Positions 1 through 9,134 are shown, counted from the stretch's first letter. The stretch is DNA of 64,000 bases from CAILZL01 sp050181835 (GCA_050181835.1 JBFXCU010000013.1:1-64000); one strand, 5' to 3'. Notes: generated from the letters alone by a model not told the origin. Program-made: numbers and translations.

Positions 1-68
1 CCGCCCTTGACCGGCGCACGCCCGATGACGTGTACTTCACCTTACTGCCGCTCGCGCAGGCGGCCTAA
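1..68 (+). pseudogene. 3' end of an IS3-family transposase (partial at window edge)
   Basis: The frame starting at base 3 reads ALDRRTPDDVYFTLLPLAQAA and stops at 66-68. This is the usual C-terminal tail of IS3-group integrase-type transposases, the last segment of the rve-type domain, where a 'tPdevYf' motif follows the catalytic core. Everything upstream lies outside the window, so I cannot tell whether the element is intact. It sits just downstream of the dapD terminator, in opposite orientation to dapD. Confidence 0.6.
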
Positions 69-100
69 ATCGCAACGCCACACTTAATCCTGCGCGTCTA

Positions 101-126
101 ACTGTTCAGTTTTGTGGGACCACCTC
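101..126. repeat. Possible right end (inverted repeat) of the IS3-like element
   Basis: About 35 bases after the transposase stop the sequence runs ACTGTTCAGTTTTGTGGGAC then CACCTCT. A GTTTTGTGGGACCA-like end resembles terminal inverted repeats of several IS3-family elements. The left end is outside the window, so the pairing cannot be tested here. Confidence 0.35.
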
Positions 127-197
127 TCCTCGTGATTTCAGCAGGTCGTATAGCTCTAAGGAAAGTAGTAAAATTAACGCTGCTAAACGATACGTCA

Positions 198-229
198 TCA
201 AAAGCAAGCCGCTCATGCTATAAGCGGCT
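198..229 (-). terminator. Rho-independent terminator of the map-glnD-dapC-dapD unit
   Basis: On the minus strand, AGCCGCT (229-223) pairs perfectly with AGCGGCT (213-207) around a 9-base loop, and is followed by TGCTTTTGAT. It lies about 40 bases past the dapD stop, the expected place for the end of this operon. Confidence 0.65.
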
Positions 230-269
230 GTATTTGAGACTTGTAAGCACAAGTGGCGTGTACTTCACT

Positions 270-1100
270 TCAGTCGCGTAGCAAGTCGTTAATCGAGGTT
301 TTAGCACGGGTCTGCGCATCAACACGCTTGACGATCACCGCGCAATACAAGCTATGTGTACCATCTTTTGCTGGCAAATTGCCTGAGACAACCACTGATC
401 CTGCTGGTACACGGCCCATAATTATTTCGCCGCTAGTGCGATCATAAATCTTGGTGCTCTGGCCGATGAATACGCCCATCGAGATGACCGAACCTTCTTC
501 AACAATCACACCTTCAACGATTTCAGAACGTGCGCCGATGAAGCAGTTGTCCTCGATAATAGTAGGACTGGCTTGCAAAGGTTCGAGTACCCCACCAATA
601 CCAACGCCACCAGATAGATGTACGTTCTTACCGATCTGCGCACAGGAACCCACGGTGGCCCAAGTGTCTACCATGGTACCTTCACCAACATAGGCGCCGA
701 TGTTGACGTATGAGGGCATGAGAATGACATTCGGCGCAATGAACGAACCACGTCGTGCTATTGCAGGAGGTACTACGCGCACCCCTTCAGCGGCAAAGCG
801 GGCGGCATCGTAATCGGCAAACTTGGTGGGCACCTTGTCATAGAATTGCGCGAAGCCACCGGCTGGCATAGGGACATTGTCATTCAAGCGAAACGATAGC
901 AGCACGGACTTTTTTAACCATTCATTGACTCGCCATTTACCATCAACTTTCTCGGCAACTCGTACTTTGCCAATATCAAGCAATGCTAACGCGTCTTCTA
1001 CAGCGTTACGCACCTCGGTGGGCGTGTTCTTTGGTGAGAACTGCGAGCGTTGTTCAAATGCTGCGGTAATGGTGTTGGCTAGATTTGTGTAGTCGGTCAT
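270..1100 (-). CDS. dapD: 2,3,4,5-tetrahydropyridine-2,6-dicarboxylate N-succinyltransferase
   Basis: DapD transfers succinyl from succinyl-CoA to tetrahydrodipicolinate in the succinylase branch of diaminopimelate/lysine synthesis (cytoplasmic trimer). The 276-residue product has the expected N-terminal helical domain and a left-handed beta-helix built of hexapeptide repeats (for example IAPNVILMPSYVNIGAYVGE and IGGVLEPLQ), and is close to the usual length of about 274. The start at 1100 is chosen over an in-frame ATG at 1115 because GGAA lies 8 bases before it and the family begins near this point. It is last in the minus-strand series map-glnD-dapC-dapD; the 117 bases up to dapC show no clear promoter. 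dapC supplies the next enzyme of the same pathway. Confidence 0.96.
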   Translation of the reverse strand: MTDYTNLANTITAAFEQRSQFSPKNTPTEVRNAVEDALALLDIGKVRVAEKVDGKWRVNEWLKKSVLLSFRLNDNVPMPAGGFAQFYDKVPTKFADYDAARFAAEGVRVVPPAIARRGSFIAPNVILMPSYVNIGAYVGEGTMVDTWATVGSCAQIGKNVHLSGGVGIGGVLEPLQASPTIIEDNCFIGARSEIVEGVIVEEGSVISMGVFIGQSTKIYDRTSGEIIMGRVPAGSVVVSGNLPAKDGTHSLYCAVIVKRVDAQTRAKTSINDLLRD

Positions 1101-1232
1101 AACATCAATTTCCAATGCAATTAGTCAGTAAGGTAACGAGAAATTAAATAGCGTCGCAGTTCAATGCTTGTCTTTGTTAGCGCAGGTCGGAGCGATAATG
1201 AATGCGAGATCGTGTAAGTTGATCTGGGGTAA

Positions 1233-2426
1233 TCAGGTTCGTTCAATATAAGTACGAATACGCTCTGCTGCCTCCCGGCACTCATCCACGCTGGCAGTGA
1301 GTGACAGCCGCAGATGGCCTTTGCCAGGGTCACCTGTTGCCGTGTTGCGTGACAAGTAGCTGCCGGGCAATATTATCACGTGTTGCTGCTCATACAGTTC
1401 GCGAGTGAAGCTTTCATCATCGGTCACCTTTGGCCACAGATAAAAACCCGCCGCAGGTTCGTAAATATCCATCACTGGTTTGAGGATGGGTAGCATGGCA
1501 GCGAATTTGGCTTGATATAGACGACGATTTTCGCTCACATGTGCTTCATCATCCCATGCCAGCATGCTGGCCATTTGTGTTGGTGGTGACATGGCACAGC
1601 CATGATAGGTGCGGTATAGCAGGAAGGATTTGATCATCGCGGCGTCGCCGACGACAAAGCCGGAACGCAAGCCTGGCATGCTGGAGCGCTTCGATAGACT
1701 ACAAAATGCGATGCAGCGTGCGAAGTCGCTACGGCCCATCGCTTGAGCAGCTTGCAGTAAGCCAACTGGTGGCGTGTTTTCATCCAGAAAAATATCCGAA
1801 TAACATTCGTCGGAGGCAATGACAAAGTTATATTGATCGGCTAGTTGCAATGCACGCTTGAAATAATCAATTGACATGACTGCCCCGGTGGGGTTGCCAG
1901 GTGAACACAGGAATAACACTTGGCAACGTTGCCAAGTAGCGGGCGTCACGCTATCTAAATCTGGTAGAAAAGCTGTGGCGGCAGTGGTGTTGAGATACAT
2001 CGGCTCTGCACCCGCTAGCAGTGCGGCACCTTCGTAGATTTGATAAAAAGGATTGGGCATCAACACTGCCGCTGGTTTAGTGCGATCCACGGCTGCTTGC
2101 ACAAACGAGAATAACGCCTCGCGCGTGCCATTGACTGGCAGCACCATGGTGTCGGCATTAACGCTATCGGCAGGCAGTTTGAAACGGCGTATCAACCAGT
2201 TAGCGATGGATTGACGCAATTCTGCGGTGCCTGCCGTTAGCGGATAACTGCCCAAGCCCTTCAGGTTGTCGGTCAGGGCTTGTTCGACGAAAGAGGGTGC
2301 CGGATGCCGCGGCTCACCAATCTGCAAGCCAATCAGCTTGTGCTGCTGATTTGGTTTGCTGTTGGCAAGTAGTTCACGTAGTCGTTCGAATGGATAGGGA
2401 TTGAGCAGCGATAGGCTAGGGTTCAT
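1233..2426 (-). CDS. dapC: N-succinyldiaminopimelate aminotransferase (fold type I PLP enzyme)
   Basis: The 397-residue protein is an aspartate-aminotransferase-fold enzyme. Visible landmarks are the N-terminal NPYPFERLRELL typical of DapC, CSPGNPTG near 174-181, the PLP-binding Asp206 in ASDECYS, and the Schiff-base Lys246 in SLSKRSSMPGLRSG. DapC converts N-succinyl-2-amino-6-ketopimelate to N-succinyl-LL-diaminopimelate with glutamate as donor. Its place between glnD and dapD, the preceding pathway step, supports this over other class I aminotransferases. It starts 12 bases past the glnD stop, so the two are almost certainly cotranscribed. Confidence 0.9.
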   Translation of the reverse strand: MNPSLSLLNPYPFERLRELLANSKPNQQHKLIGLQIGEPRHPAPSFVEQALTDNLKGLGSYPLTAGTAELRQSIANWLIRRFKLPADSVNADTMVLPVNGTREALFSFVQAAVDRTKPAAVLMPNPFYQIYEGAALLAGAEPMYLNTTAATAFLPDLDSVTPATWQRCQVLFLCSPGNPTGAVMSIDYFKRALQLADQYNFVIASDECYSDIFLDENTPPVGLLQAAQAMGRSDFARCIAFCSLSKRSSMPGLRSGFVVGDAAMIKSFLLYRTYHGCAMSPPTQMASMLAWDDEAHVSENRRLYQAKFAAMLPILKPVMDIYEPAAGFYLWPKVTDDESFTRELYEQQHVIILPGSYLSRNTATGDPGKGHLRLSLTASVDECREAAERIRTYIERT

Positions 2427-2438
2427 CGTGGCTGCCAG

Positions 2439-5180
2439 CTAGTTGCTTTTCTGATCCAATTCAGCAATCAACTGTTGCTGTACTCGTTCGCGTGTCTGTG
2501 CATTCAAAGGATTGCCAGCTACGTCAGTGACATAGAAGACGTCCTCGGCTCGCTCACCCACCGTACCAATTTTGGCATCGTGCAGATAGACATTTTCTTG
2601 CATCAGCACTTTGCCGATTTCAGACAATAGTCCAGGACGATCACCTGCAATTAATTCCAGTATCGTGCGATTCTTGAGTTTGTCGTCACTGAAATTGATT
2701 CGAGTGGGGGTGGTAAACAAACGAACTTGTCGTGCGGCACGTCGAGTGACCGCAATCAGGCTGTCATTCGGTGTAGCAAGTACACGGCGCAATTCTTTCT
2801 CAATTTCCCGGATGCGATTGAATTCTGTCAGTTCTTTATTGTTATCTTCCAATACATGGTAGGTGTGCAGTGAGTGTCCATCATTAGTGGGCATGATGCG
2901 TGCGCCAACAATATTGAGACCACGCTGATCCAGTAACGCAGTGGTTTTGGCGAAACAATATTGCAGTCGAGAAGTATAAGTGAGCACGGCAGTTCCGCCG
3001 CGATCGGGAATCTGGCGAATGTGTACCAGCGGTGCGTCATCATCAGCATGCTTTATAAGTAGCTGTGTATGCCATGAAATTTCATTGGGGTTAAAGCGAA
3101 TGAAGTAGATGTCCGGAAAACGTTGCCAGATAGCATGCATCTGTTCTAGTTGAATGCCGCTATCCAGTAGCATTTGCTCAGCTTTTTTCTTGTTTTCAGC
3201 AATAAGTTCTTCCTTGTCTACCAGATTTTCAGAGCCACGTCGCAATGCAAGTTTGACGCGCTCATAAAATTCGTTGAACAAAGAGGCTCGCCAGTTGTTC
3301 CATAGTTTAGGATTGGTGCCGCGCACGTCGGATACAGTCAGTACATACAGATAATCAAGGTGAATCTGATCGCCAACCAGTTCGGCAAACTCGTGAATGA
3401 CTTGCGGATCGCTGATGTCCTTTTTCTGCGCGGTGATAGAGAACACCAGATGGTTGCGCACCAGCCATGACACTAGGCGTGCGTCATAGCGCGACATGCC
3501 TTGTTCAAGGCAAAAGGTTTCGGAATCTACTGAGCCTAACTCGCTATGATCACCGCCACGCCCCTTGGCAATGTCATGAAATAGAGCGCCCAAGTAGGCG
3601 ACTTCAGGTTTAGGTAGTGCTTGCATAATTTGTGAGATGGCCGGTAGCTCGTTATCGAACTTGGGCATCGCCAAACGGCGCAGGTTGCTCAACACAAACA
3701 GTGTATGCGCATCTACGGTGTAGACATGGAACAGGTCGTATTGCATGCGGCCCACCACGCGACCGAAGGCGGGAATGTAACGACCTAGTACGCCATAGGT
3801 GTTCATGCGCCGCAGCTCATGCGTGACACCCACTGGCGCCAGCAGAATTTCCATAAATAAACGATGGTTGCGCGGGTGCTGGCGGAATTCATCATCAATG
3901 AGCCACAGGTCACGAGTAATCTGCCGAATGGTTTGTGCGCTCACACCGCGCAACTCTGAATGCTGTTGCAGAATTACAAAGATTTCCAGCAATGCAGAAG
4001 GGTTGTGTTCGAATACATCTTCACTGCTGGTTTCCAAGTAGCCATTGCGAATCTGGAAACGTGGATTGACTGGTATGGGTGCCAGCGTCGGGTCCGACAG
4101 AATGGCCTCACTGAACAGCTGTAGCAGCATTTCGTTGAGGAGGCTGATCTCCATTGCATTACGATAGTAGCGTTGCATGAATTGCTCTACCGCTAGCGTA
4201 TAGGTGGCATCCTCATAGCCGAACATTTCAGCCAGTTTGATTTGATAGTCAAACAGGATGCGGTCTTCACGCCGACCAGTTAACAGGTGTAATGCAAAGC
4301 GCACACGCCACAAGAATGCCTGAGCGGTTTTCAGCTTGCGTAGTTCGCTGCGGCTAAGAAAGTGATGGGTTACCAATTCATCAAGCGAGTCGGCACCAAA
4401 GTGACGCTTCGCTACCCAACCAATGGTTTGAATGTCGCGCAGACCACCGGGGCTGGATTTGACATTGGGTTCCAGATTGTAAGCGGTATCGTGAAAGCGA
4501 TGATGACGAGCAACCTGCTCGGCAACCTTGGCCTCAAAAAAGTCTTTGGTGGGCCAGACCTCCTCTGGAGCAAGTGCGCGCCGCATCGCATCCAGTAAGG
4601 CTTCAGGGCCAACCAGCAGGCGGGATTCAATCAAGGTGGTAGCGACGCTCACGTCGGCAGCGCTTTCACGTTGGCAGTCGTCAATGGTGCGAACGCTGTG
4701 ACCCACCTCCAGGCCAATATCCCACATAAATGTCAGGAAGCGTTCGAGCTTGGGCTGCCATGCTTTGTCCTGACTCTTGGGTAGCAAGATCATGACGTCA
4801 ATGTCGGAGCACAGATTGAGTTCACCACGCCCGTAACCGCCAACCGCTACCAATGCCAATTCCTTGTATTGGTTGCCTATTTGTAGCTCCCACGCTGTAC
4901 GCAGCAGGGTATCGACCAGCCGTGCCCGGTCGCGCACGATCACTTCGACCGAGTTCTTACTCATGAAGCGTTGTTTGAGGATATTGTCCCCTGCGCTCAA
5001 GGCATCGCGAAAAGCTGCCACTGCATACTGTTGCCTGCTGAGCTCAGGCTGCACCGAATGAAGATAATCCCAGGCAGGGTCTTGGCTGAGATCATTCAAC
5101 TCGTTAAGTTCTTCCGTCTTCAAAATTTGCATATCACAGCCGGGCAGGGGGTAAGTCGTGGGACAGTAGAGCGTGCGCAT
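2439..5180 (-). CDS. glnD: Bifunctional PII uridylyltransferase/uridylyl-removing enzyme
   Basis: GlnD senses glutamine and uridylylates or deuridylylates PII proteins, setting nitrogen assimilation. Domain order is complete: nucleotidyltransferase with GGYGRGELNLCSDID (about 114-128, metal-binding Asp126/Asp128), a helical linker, an HD hydrolase domain (His535-Asp536 in FHDIAKGRGGDHSELG), and two C-terminal ACT domains, the last containing LIAGDRPGLLSEIG. The length of 913 residues fits the family (about 860-900). The first ATG (5180) is 29 bases past the map stop; an in-frame ATG at 5132 (MQILKTEELN) is also possible, and neither has a good Shine-Dalgarno sequence. It lies between map and dapC in one minus-strand operon. 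Confidence 0.96.
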   Translation of the reverse strand: MRTLYCPTTYPLPGCDMQILKTEELNELNDLSQDPAWDYLHSVQPELSRQQYAVAAFRDALSAGDNILKQRFMSKNSVEVIVRDRARLVDTLLRTAWELQIGNQYKELALVAVGGYGRGELNLCSDIDVMILLPKSQDKAWQPKLERFLTFMWDIGLEVGHSVRTIDDCQRESAADVSVATTLIESRLLVGPEALLDAMRRALAPEEVWPTKDFFEAKVAEQVARHHRFHDTAYNLEPNVKSSPGGLRDIQTIGWVAKRHFGADSLDELVTHHFLSRSELRKLKTAQAFLWRVRFALHLLTGRREDRILFDYQIKLAEMFGYEDATYTLAVEQFMQRYYRNAMEISLLNEMLLQLFSEAILSDPTLAPIPVNPRFQIRNGYLETSSEDVFEHNPSALLEIFVILQQHSELRGVSAQTIRQITRDLWLIDDEFRQHPRNHRLFMEILLAPVGVTHELRRMNTYGVLGRYIPAFGRVVGRMQYDLFHVYTVDAHTLFVLSNLRRLAMPKFDNELPAISQIMQALPKPEVAYLGALFHDIAKGRGGDHSELGSVDSETFCLEQGMSRYDARLVSWLVRNHLVFSITAQKKDISDPQVIHEFAELVGDQIHLDYLYVLTVSDVRGTNPKLWNNWRASLFNEFYERVKLALRRGSENLVDKEELIAENKKKAEQMLLDSGIQLEQMHAIWQRFPDIYFIRFNPNEISWHTQLLIKHADDDAPLVHIRQIPDRGGTAVLTYTSRLQYCFAKTTALLDQRGLNIVGARIMPTNDGHSLHTYHVLEDNNKELTEFNRIREIEKELRRVLATPNDSLIAVTRRAARQVRLFTTPTRINFSDDKLKNRTILELIAGDRPGLLSEIGKVLMQENVYLHDAKIGTVGERAEDVFYVTDVAGNPLNAQTRERVQQQLIAELDQKSN

Positions 5181-5209
5181 GATGCCACAGGCGCGGCCGG
5201 GCCACTGAT

Positions 5210-5992
5210 CTACAGCGGTGGCCCTTGGGTGCGCTCTTTAGTGCCTAGCGTCAGTACTTCATAGCCCGACTCAGTCACCAGTACTGTGTGTTCCCATTGG
5301 GCCGACAGCGAGTGATCCTTGGTAATCACGGTCCAGCCATCCGGCAACAGTCGTACATGACGCTTGCCGACATTGACCATTGGTTCGACGGTGATAGTCA
5401 TGCCTGCCTGCAATTGCATACCGGTGCCAGCGTTGCCGTAGTGCAGCACTTGTGGATCTTCGTGGAAGGTCTGGCCGATACCGTGGCCGCAATATTCCCG
5501 CACGACTGAGTAATGCTGGGCCTCAACATACTGCTGGATAGCTGCACCAATATCGCCTAGGTAGGCGCCATGATGTAATTGTTTGATGCCTAACCACATG
5601 GCGCGGTAGGTCACGTCAATCAAGCGCGCGGTGGACGGGGCAATCGTCCCTACCGCAATGGTGCGGCTGGCATCACCATGCCAGCCATCGGTAATGGGGG
5701 TCACGTCGACATTAATGATATCGCCGGATTTCAGTTTTTTGTCTCCCGGAATGCCATGGCATACCACGTGGTTTACCGAGGTGCAGATGGAGCGGGGGAA
5801 CCCCCGATAGTTCAGCGGTGCTGGTATGGTTTTCTGAACTTCCACCATGTGCTGGTGGCAGAGGTGATTGAGTTCGTCGGTGGTGATGCCGGGTTGTACC
5901 TGTGGTTCGATAAAATCGAGCAGATCGGCGGCCATGCGGCCCGCACGGCGCATGGCGTCCTGTTCGGCAGGGGTTTTGATAGTGAATTTCAT
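5210..5992 (-). CDS. map: Type I methionine aminopeptidase
   Basis: Map removes the initiator methionine from nascent proteins in the cytoplasm. All five metal ligands are present at the usual spacing: Asp96 (NVDVTP), Asp107 (WHGDAS), His170 (YCGHGIG), Glu203 (TVEPMV) and Glu234 (QWEHTV). The 260-residue length and MKFTIKTPAEQDAMRRAGRM start are typical of the short type Ia form. It is the first gene of the minus-strand operon and is divergent from rpsB across a 263-base interval, an arrangement conserved in many beta- and gammaproteobacteria. Confidence 0.97.
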   Translation of the reverse strand: MKFTIKTPAEQDAMRRAGRMAADLLDFIEPQVQPGITTDELNHLCHQHMVEVQKTIPAPLNYRGFPRSICTSVNHVVCHGIPGDKKLKSGDIINVDVTPITDGWHGDASRTIAVGTIAPSTARLIDVTYRAMWLGIKQLHHGAYLGDIGAAIQQYVEAQHYSVVREYCGHGIGQTFHEDPQVLHYGNAGTGMQLQAGMTITVEPMVNVGKRHVRLLPDGWTVITKDHSLSAQWEHTVLVTESGYEVLTLGTKERTQGPPL

Positions 5993-6060
5993 AGTGTTAG
6001 TCAGCCGTTTGGTAACCGGCTAAGCCCGGCTGCGATATCTGCACAGGCTCGCATAAATAG

Positions 6061-6089
6061 TTGGTTGATAAGGCAACTCATGGTATAAA
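6061..6089 (+). promoter_or_regulatory. Candidate promoter of the rpsB-tsf unit
   Basis: TATAAA at 6084-6089 is preceded by TG at 6081-6082, giving an extended -10 element. A weak -35 (TTGGTT, 6061-6066) lies 17 bases upstream. It is the best sigma-70-like match between the divergent map and rpsB genes and would leave a leader of about 160 bases before the rpsB start. Recognised by eye only. Confidence 0.45.
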
Positions 6090-6255
6090 GCGCACGTTTT
6101 TTTATCAATCAAAACCACACACGTATCGTCACTTGCGGCTGGGTGCTTGGGATTGTAGCGATCAAACCGTTCTTTCAAGAATGGGCTGGCGTGAAAATTC
6201 TGGGTTGTCGGAAGGGATGCGTGGCGGCTTAACCCCTACAATTTGGAGAGATTAC

Positions 6256-7167
6256 ATGTCCAGCGTGTCTATGCGACAGATGCTGGAAGCGGGTGTCCAT
6301 TTCGGACACCAAACCCGCTTCTGGAACCCGAAGATGGCTCCCTATATTTTTGGTGAGCGTAATCGTATTCATATCGTCAACCTCGAAAAATCGCTGCCGT
6401 TGTTTAACGACGCCGCCGCCTTTATCCGTCAGGTAACGTCCGGTGGTGGCAAGGTGCTGTTTGTAGGTACCAAGCGCTCTGCCCGCGAATCAGTCAAGCT
6501 GGAAGCCGAACGTTGCGGCATGCCGTTTGTTAGCCACCGCTGGTTGGGTGGTATGTTGACCAATTTCAAAACCGTACGTCAGTCTGTCAAACGCCTCAAA
6601 GACCTTGAAGAAATGACTGCCAACGGCACCATCAATAACCACAACAAGCGCGAAGGTATTCAATTGCGTCGCGAATTGGCGAAGCTGGATCGCAGCCTCG
6701 GTGGTATCAAGGACATGAACTCGCTACCGGATGTGCTGTTCGTTATCGATGTGGGTCATGAGCATATCGCCATCCATGAAGCTAAAAAACTGGGTATTCC
6801 AGTGGTGGCAGTGGTTGATACCAATTGCTCGCCGGAAGGTGTGGATTATTTGATCCCAGGTAACGACGATGCCATGCGTGCCATCCAGTTGTATGCCGCC
6901 GGTATGGCTGATTCGGTGCTGGAAGGTCGTTCAGCATCGCCGGATCTCCCGGTTGGCGAAGATGATTTCGTGGAGCTGGATGAAGAAGGTAAGCCTAAGT
7001 CGCGTGCGCCAGCACCTCGTCGCAAGGCAGTTGCCGCCGGCCGTAAAAAACCCGCCACGGGATCTGCTGTAGCTGAGCCTGCTACCGAAGCCGAAGTATC
7101 TACTGCTGAAGTGCCAGATGCCGAAGCACCTGCTACCGAAGTCGAGGCGCCAACTGACGCGACTTGA
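6256..7167 (+). CDS. rpsB: 30S ribosomal protein S2, with an extended C-terminal tail
   Basis: S2 is an essential small-subunit protein that bridges head and body near S1. The family start MRQMLEAGVHFGHQTRFWNP is seen, followed by the complete S2 fold with LFVIDVGHEHIAIHEAKKLG. The ATG at 6256 is chosen because GGAGAG lies 5 bases upstream; an upstream in-frame ATG at 6061 has no S2 similarity. The product is 303 residues, against about 240-250 in most relatives. After the normal end (about residue 240) comes an unusual tail: a basic stretch rich in Arg, Lys, Pro and Ala, then an Ala/Glu/Pro/Thr repeat-like run to the stop. It is followed by tsf, as in nearly all bacteria. Confidence 0.97.
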   Translation: MSSVSMRQMLEAGVHFGHQTRFWNPKMAPYIFGERNRIHIVNLEKSLPLFNDAAAFIRQVTSGGGKVLFVGTKRSARESVKLEAERCGMPFVSHRWLGGMLTNFKTVRQSVKRLKDLEEMTANGTINNHNKREGIQLRRELAKLDRSLGGIKDMNSLPDVLFVIDVGHEHIAIHEAKKLGIPVVAVVDTNCSPEGVDYLIPGNDDAMRAIQLYAAGMADSVLEGRSASPDLPVGEDDFVELDEEGKPKSRAPAPRRKAVAAGRKKPATGSAVAEPATEAEVSTAEVPDAEAPATEVEAPTDAT

Positions 7168-7174
7168 GATCAAG

Positions 7175-7191
7175 TGGGGTTGCTAACCCCA
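7175..7191 (+). promoter_or_regulatory. Hairpin between rpsB and tsf
   Basis: TGGGGTT-GCT-AACCCCA forms a perfect 7-bp stem with a 3-base loop, 8 bases past the rpsB stop. No T-run follows, so it is more likely a processing or mRNA-stability element, or a partial attenuator between rpsB and tsf, than a full terminator. Confidence 0.45.
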
Positions 7192-7266
7192 ACTAGAATC
7201 CTCGTTGTTAGTTAATGTATGTGGCCCACCCAAATAAACGGTGGGCCGTCATCTGGAGAGTATGCA

Positions 7267-8157
7267 ATGTCTGTAACCGCTGAAGCTGTCAAAATTCTGC
7301 GTGAGCGCACTGGCGCCGGCATGATGGAGTGTAAGAAAGCCCTGGTTGAAACCAGCGGGGATCTGGACGCTGCCGCAGAAATGATGCGCAAAACGGGCCT
7401 GACCAAGGCCGACAAAAAAGCCGGGCGTATCGCCGCCGAAGGGGTAGTGGTCATTGAGCGTAGTGCCGATGGCAAAACTGCAGTAGTGGTCGAAGTTAAT
7501 TGCGAAACTGATTTTGTGGCCCGTGAGCAAGACTTCCAGATATTCGCCGCCAATGCGGGCAAACTGGCGCTGGCCAGTCGTGCTACTGACGTTGCGACGG
7601 TGCTGTCCGCCAAGTTGCCTGATGGCTCTGCTCTGGAAGATTCGCGGCGCGCTTTGATTGCCAAAATTGGTGAGAACATTACCGTGCGTCGTGTTGGTCT
7701 GCTTGAAGCATCGGGTGTGTTGGGGGCTTACTTACACGGCACCCGGATTGGCGCGCTGGTGGCCTTGCGTTCAGGTGAGGAATCCGTGGCCAAGGATGTC
7801 GCCATGCATGTGGCTGCTGTCAACCCTGCGCATCTATCCATTGCGGATGTGCCTGCCGAAGTGATAGCCAAAGAGAAAGACATTCAGTTGGAATTGATCA
7901 AGACTGACCCGAAGAATGTCGGTAAACCGGAAGACATGCTGGTCAAGATCATTGACGGTAAATTGCGTAAATGGGTGGGTGAAATCACCTTGCTGGGTCA
8001 GCCATTCGTCAAAGATGACAAGCAGACGATAGAGCAGTACCTCAAGCAGTCCAAGGCCGAAATCGTCTCGTTCCTGCGTTTTGAAGTCGGTGCGGGCATC
8101 GAAAAGAAGCAGGAAGATTTTGCTGCCGAAGTCATGAAACAGGCGTTTGGCAGCTAA
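7267..8157 (+). CDS. tsf: Translation elongation factor Ts
   Basis: EF-Ts is the guanine nucleotide exchange factor of EF-Tu. The 296-residue product has the N-terminal UBA-like module with RERTGAGMMECKKAL, the conserved NCETDFVARE motif that contacts EF-Tu, and two EF-Ts core subdomains. The start is ATG 7267, with GGAGAG 6 bases upstream; an in-frame ATG at 7219 is disfavoured. It sits 99 bases after rpsB and is followed by a strong terminator-like hairpin at 8232, so rpsB-tsf probably forms one transcript, separate from pyrH or only partly continuous with it. Confidence 0.97.
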   Translation: MSVTAEAVKILRERTGAGMMECKKALVETSGDLDAAAEMMRKTGLTKADKKAGRIAAEGVVVIERSADGKTAVVVEVNCETDFVAREQDFQIFAANAGKLALASRATDVATVLSAKLPDGSALEDSRRALIAKIGENITVRRVGLLEASGVLGAYLHGTRIGALVALRSGEESVAKDVAMHVAAVNPAHLSIADVPAEVIAKEKDIQLELIKTDPKNVGKPEDMLVKIIDGKLRKWVGEITLLGQPFVKDDKQTIEQYLKQSKAEIVSFLRFEVGAGIEKKQEDFAAEVMKQAFGS

Positions 8158-8231
8158 TATCCGTCGGCAGACTTGTGAGTTGTGTGTGCCCCTAAAGTCC
8201 AATTCAGGGTGAGTTACTAACCGACTCTATG

Positions 8232-8258
8232 AATAACCCCGCCTAGTGCGGGGTTATT
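8232..8258 (+). terminator. Probable intrinsic terminator after tsf
   Basis: AATAACCCCGC (8232-8242) and GCGGGGTTATT (8248-8258) form a perfect 11-bp stem around CTAGT. The downstream GTTGATAAATT is only moderately T-rich, so read-through into pyrH is possible. Confidence 0.7.
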
Positions 8259-8318
8259 GTTGATAAATTACAGGAAGTTAAACCCAACGGCTTTGTCACA
8301 GGCTAAACTTGTACAACT

Positions 8319-9089
8319 ATGACTAAGCAATCTCCAAGCACCACGGGCGGCGGCATCAAGTCGGCCAGCAAAAACCGTAACGGCAAGTTGTCTCGCATTC
8401 TGCTCAAGCTGTCGGGTGAGGCGCTGATGGGGGAGGGCGAATATGGAATTGACCCTGTCATGCTCAAGCGTATTGCCAAAGAAATTCGTGAGGTGAGCAA
8501 TCTCGGTGTGCAGATTGCGGTGGTCATTGGTGGCGGTAATATTTTCCGTGGTGCAGGCTTGGCGCGCACCGGCATGGATCGTGTTACTGGCGATCAAATG
8601 GGCATGCTCGCTACAGTGATTAATTCGCTGGCAATGCAAGATGCACTGGAGGCACTGGGTAGTCACGTACGGGTGATGTCGGCGGTACGCATCAATGAGG
8701 TGTGTGAGGAATATATTCGGCGGCGCGCGGTGCGCCATCTGGAAAAAAACCGCGTCGCTATTTTTGCTGCGGGTACCGGTAATCCTTTTTTTACTACTGA
8801 CACAGCAGCCAGTCTGCGCGCTATTGAGATCAATGCCGACCTGCTGCTAAAAGCAACCAAGGTGGATGGCATTTATACTTCGGATCCGAAGAAAGATCCT
8901 CAGGCAACAAAGTACGATCATCTGAAGTTCGAAAAAGTACTGGCAGATGGTTTGGCGGTAATGGATGCCACTGCCATTGTGATGTGTCGCGAAAATAATT
9001 TGCCATTGCGCGTGTTTGATCTTACTAAACCGGGTGAACTGTTGCGCATTGTGCGGGGCGAAGATGTTGGTACCTTGGTTACCAACTGA
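8319..9089 (+). CDS. pyrH: Uridylate kinase
   Basis: PyrH phosphorylates UMP to UDP and feeds pyrimidine nucleotide pools. It belongs to the amino acid kinase fold, not the eukaryotic UMP kinase family. Motifs visible are RILLKLSGEALMG (phosphate-binding start), VVIGGGNIFRG and TDTAASLRAIEINADLLLKA (nucleotide site). The 256 residues include an N-terminal Ser/Lys-rich extension of about 20 residues before the conserved core. There is no clear Shine-Dalgarno before ATG 8319. frr follows after 45 bases, the standard order. Confidence 0.96.
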   Translation: MTKQSPSTTGGGIKSASKNRNGKLSRILLKLSGEALMGEGEYGIDPVMLKRIAKEIREVSNLGVQIAVVIGGGNIFRGAGLARTGMDRVTGDQMGMLATVINSLAMQDALEALGSHVRVMSAVRINEVCEEYIRRRAVRHLEKNRVAIFAAGTGNPFFTTDTAASLRAIEINADLLLKATKVDGIYTSDPKKDPQATKYDHLKFEKVLADGLAVMDATAIVMCRENNLPLRVFDLTKPGELLRIVRGEDVGTLVTN

Positions 9090-9134
9090 TTTAAGCTTTT
9101 TCTGGTCGTCCACAGTTTCGGGTTGGAGTCATCA

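Noticed and set aside
1121..1333. 70-residue minus frame between dapD and dapC
   Set aside because: It overlaps the dapC 3' end in another frame, and no family resemblance was seen.
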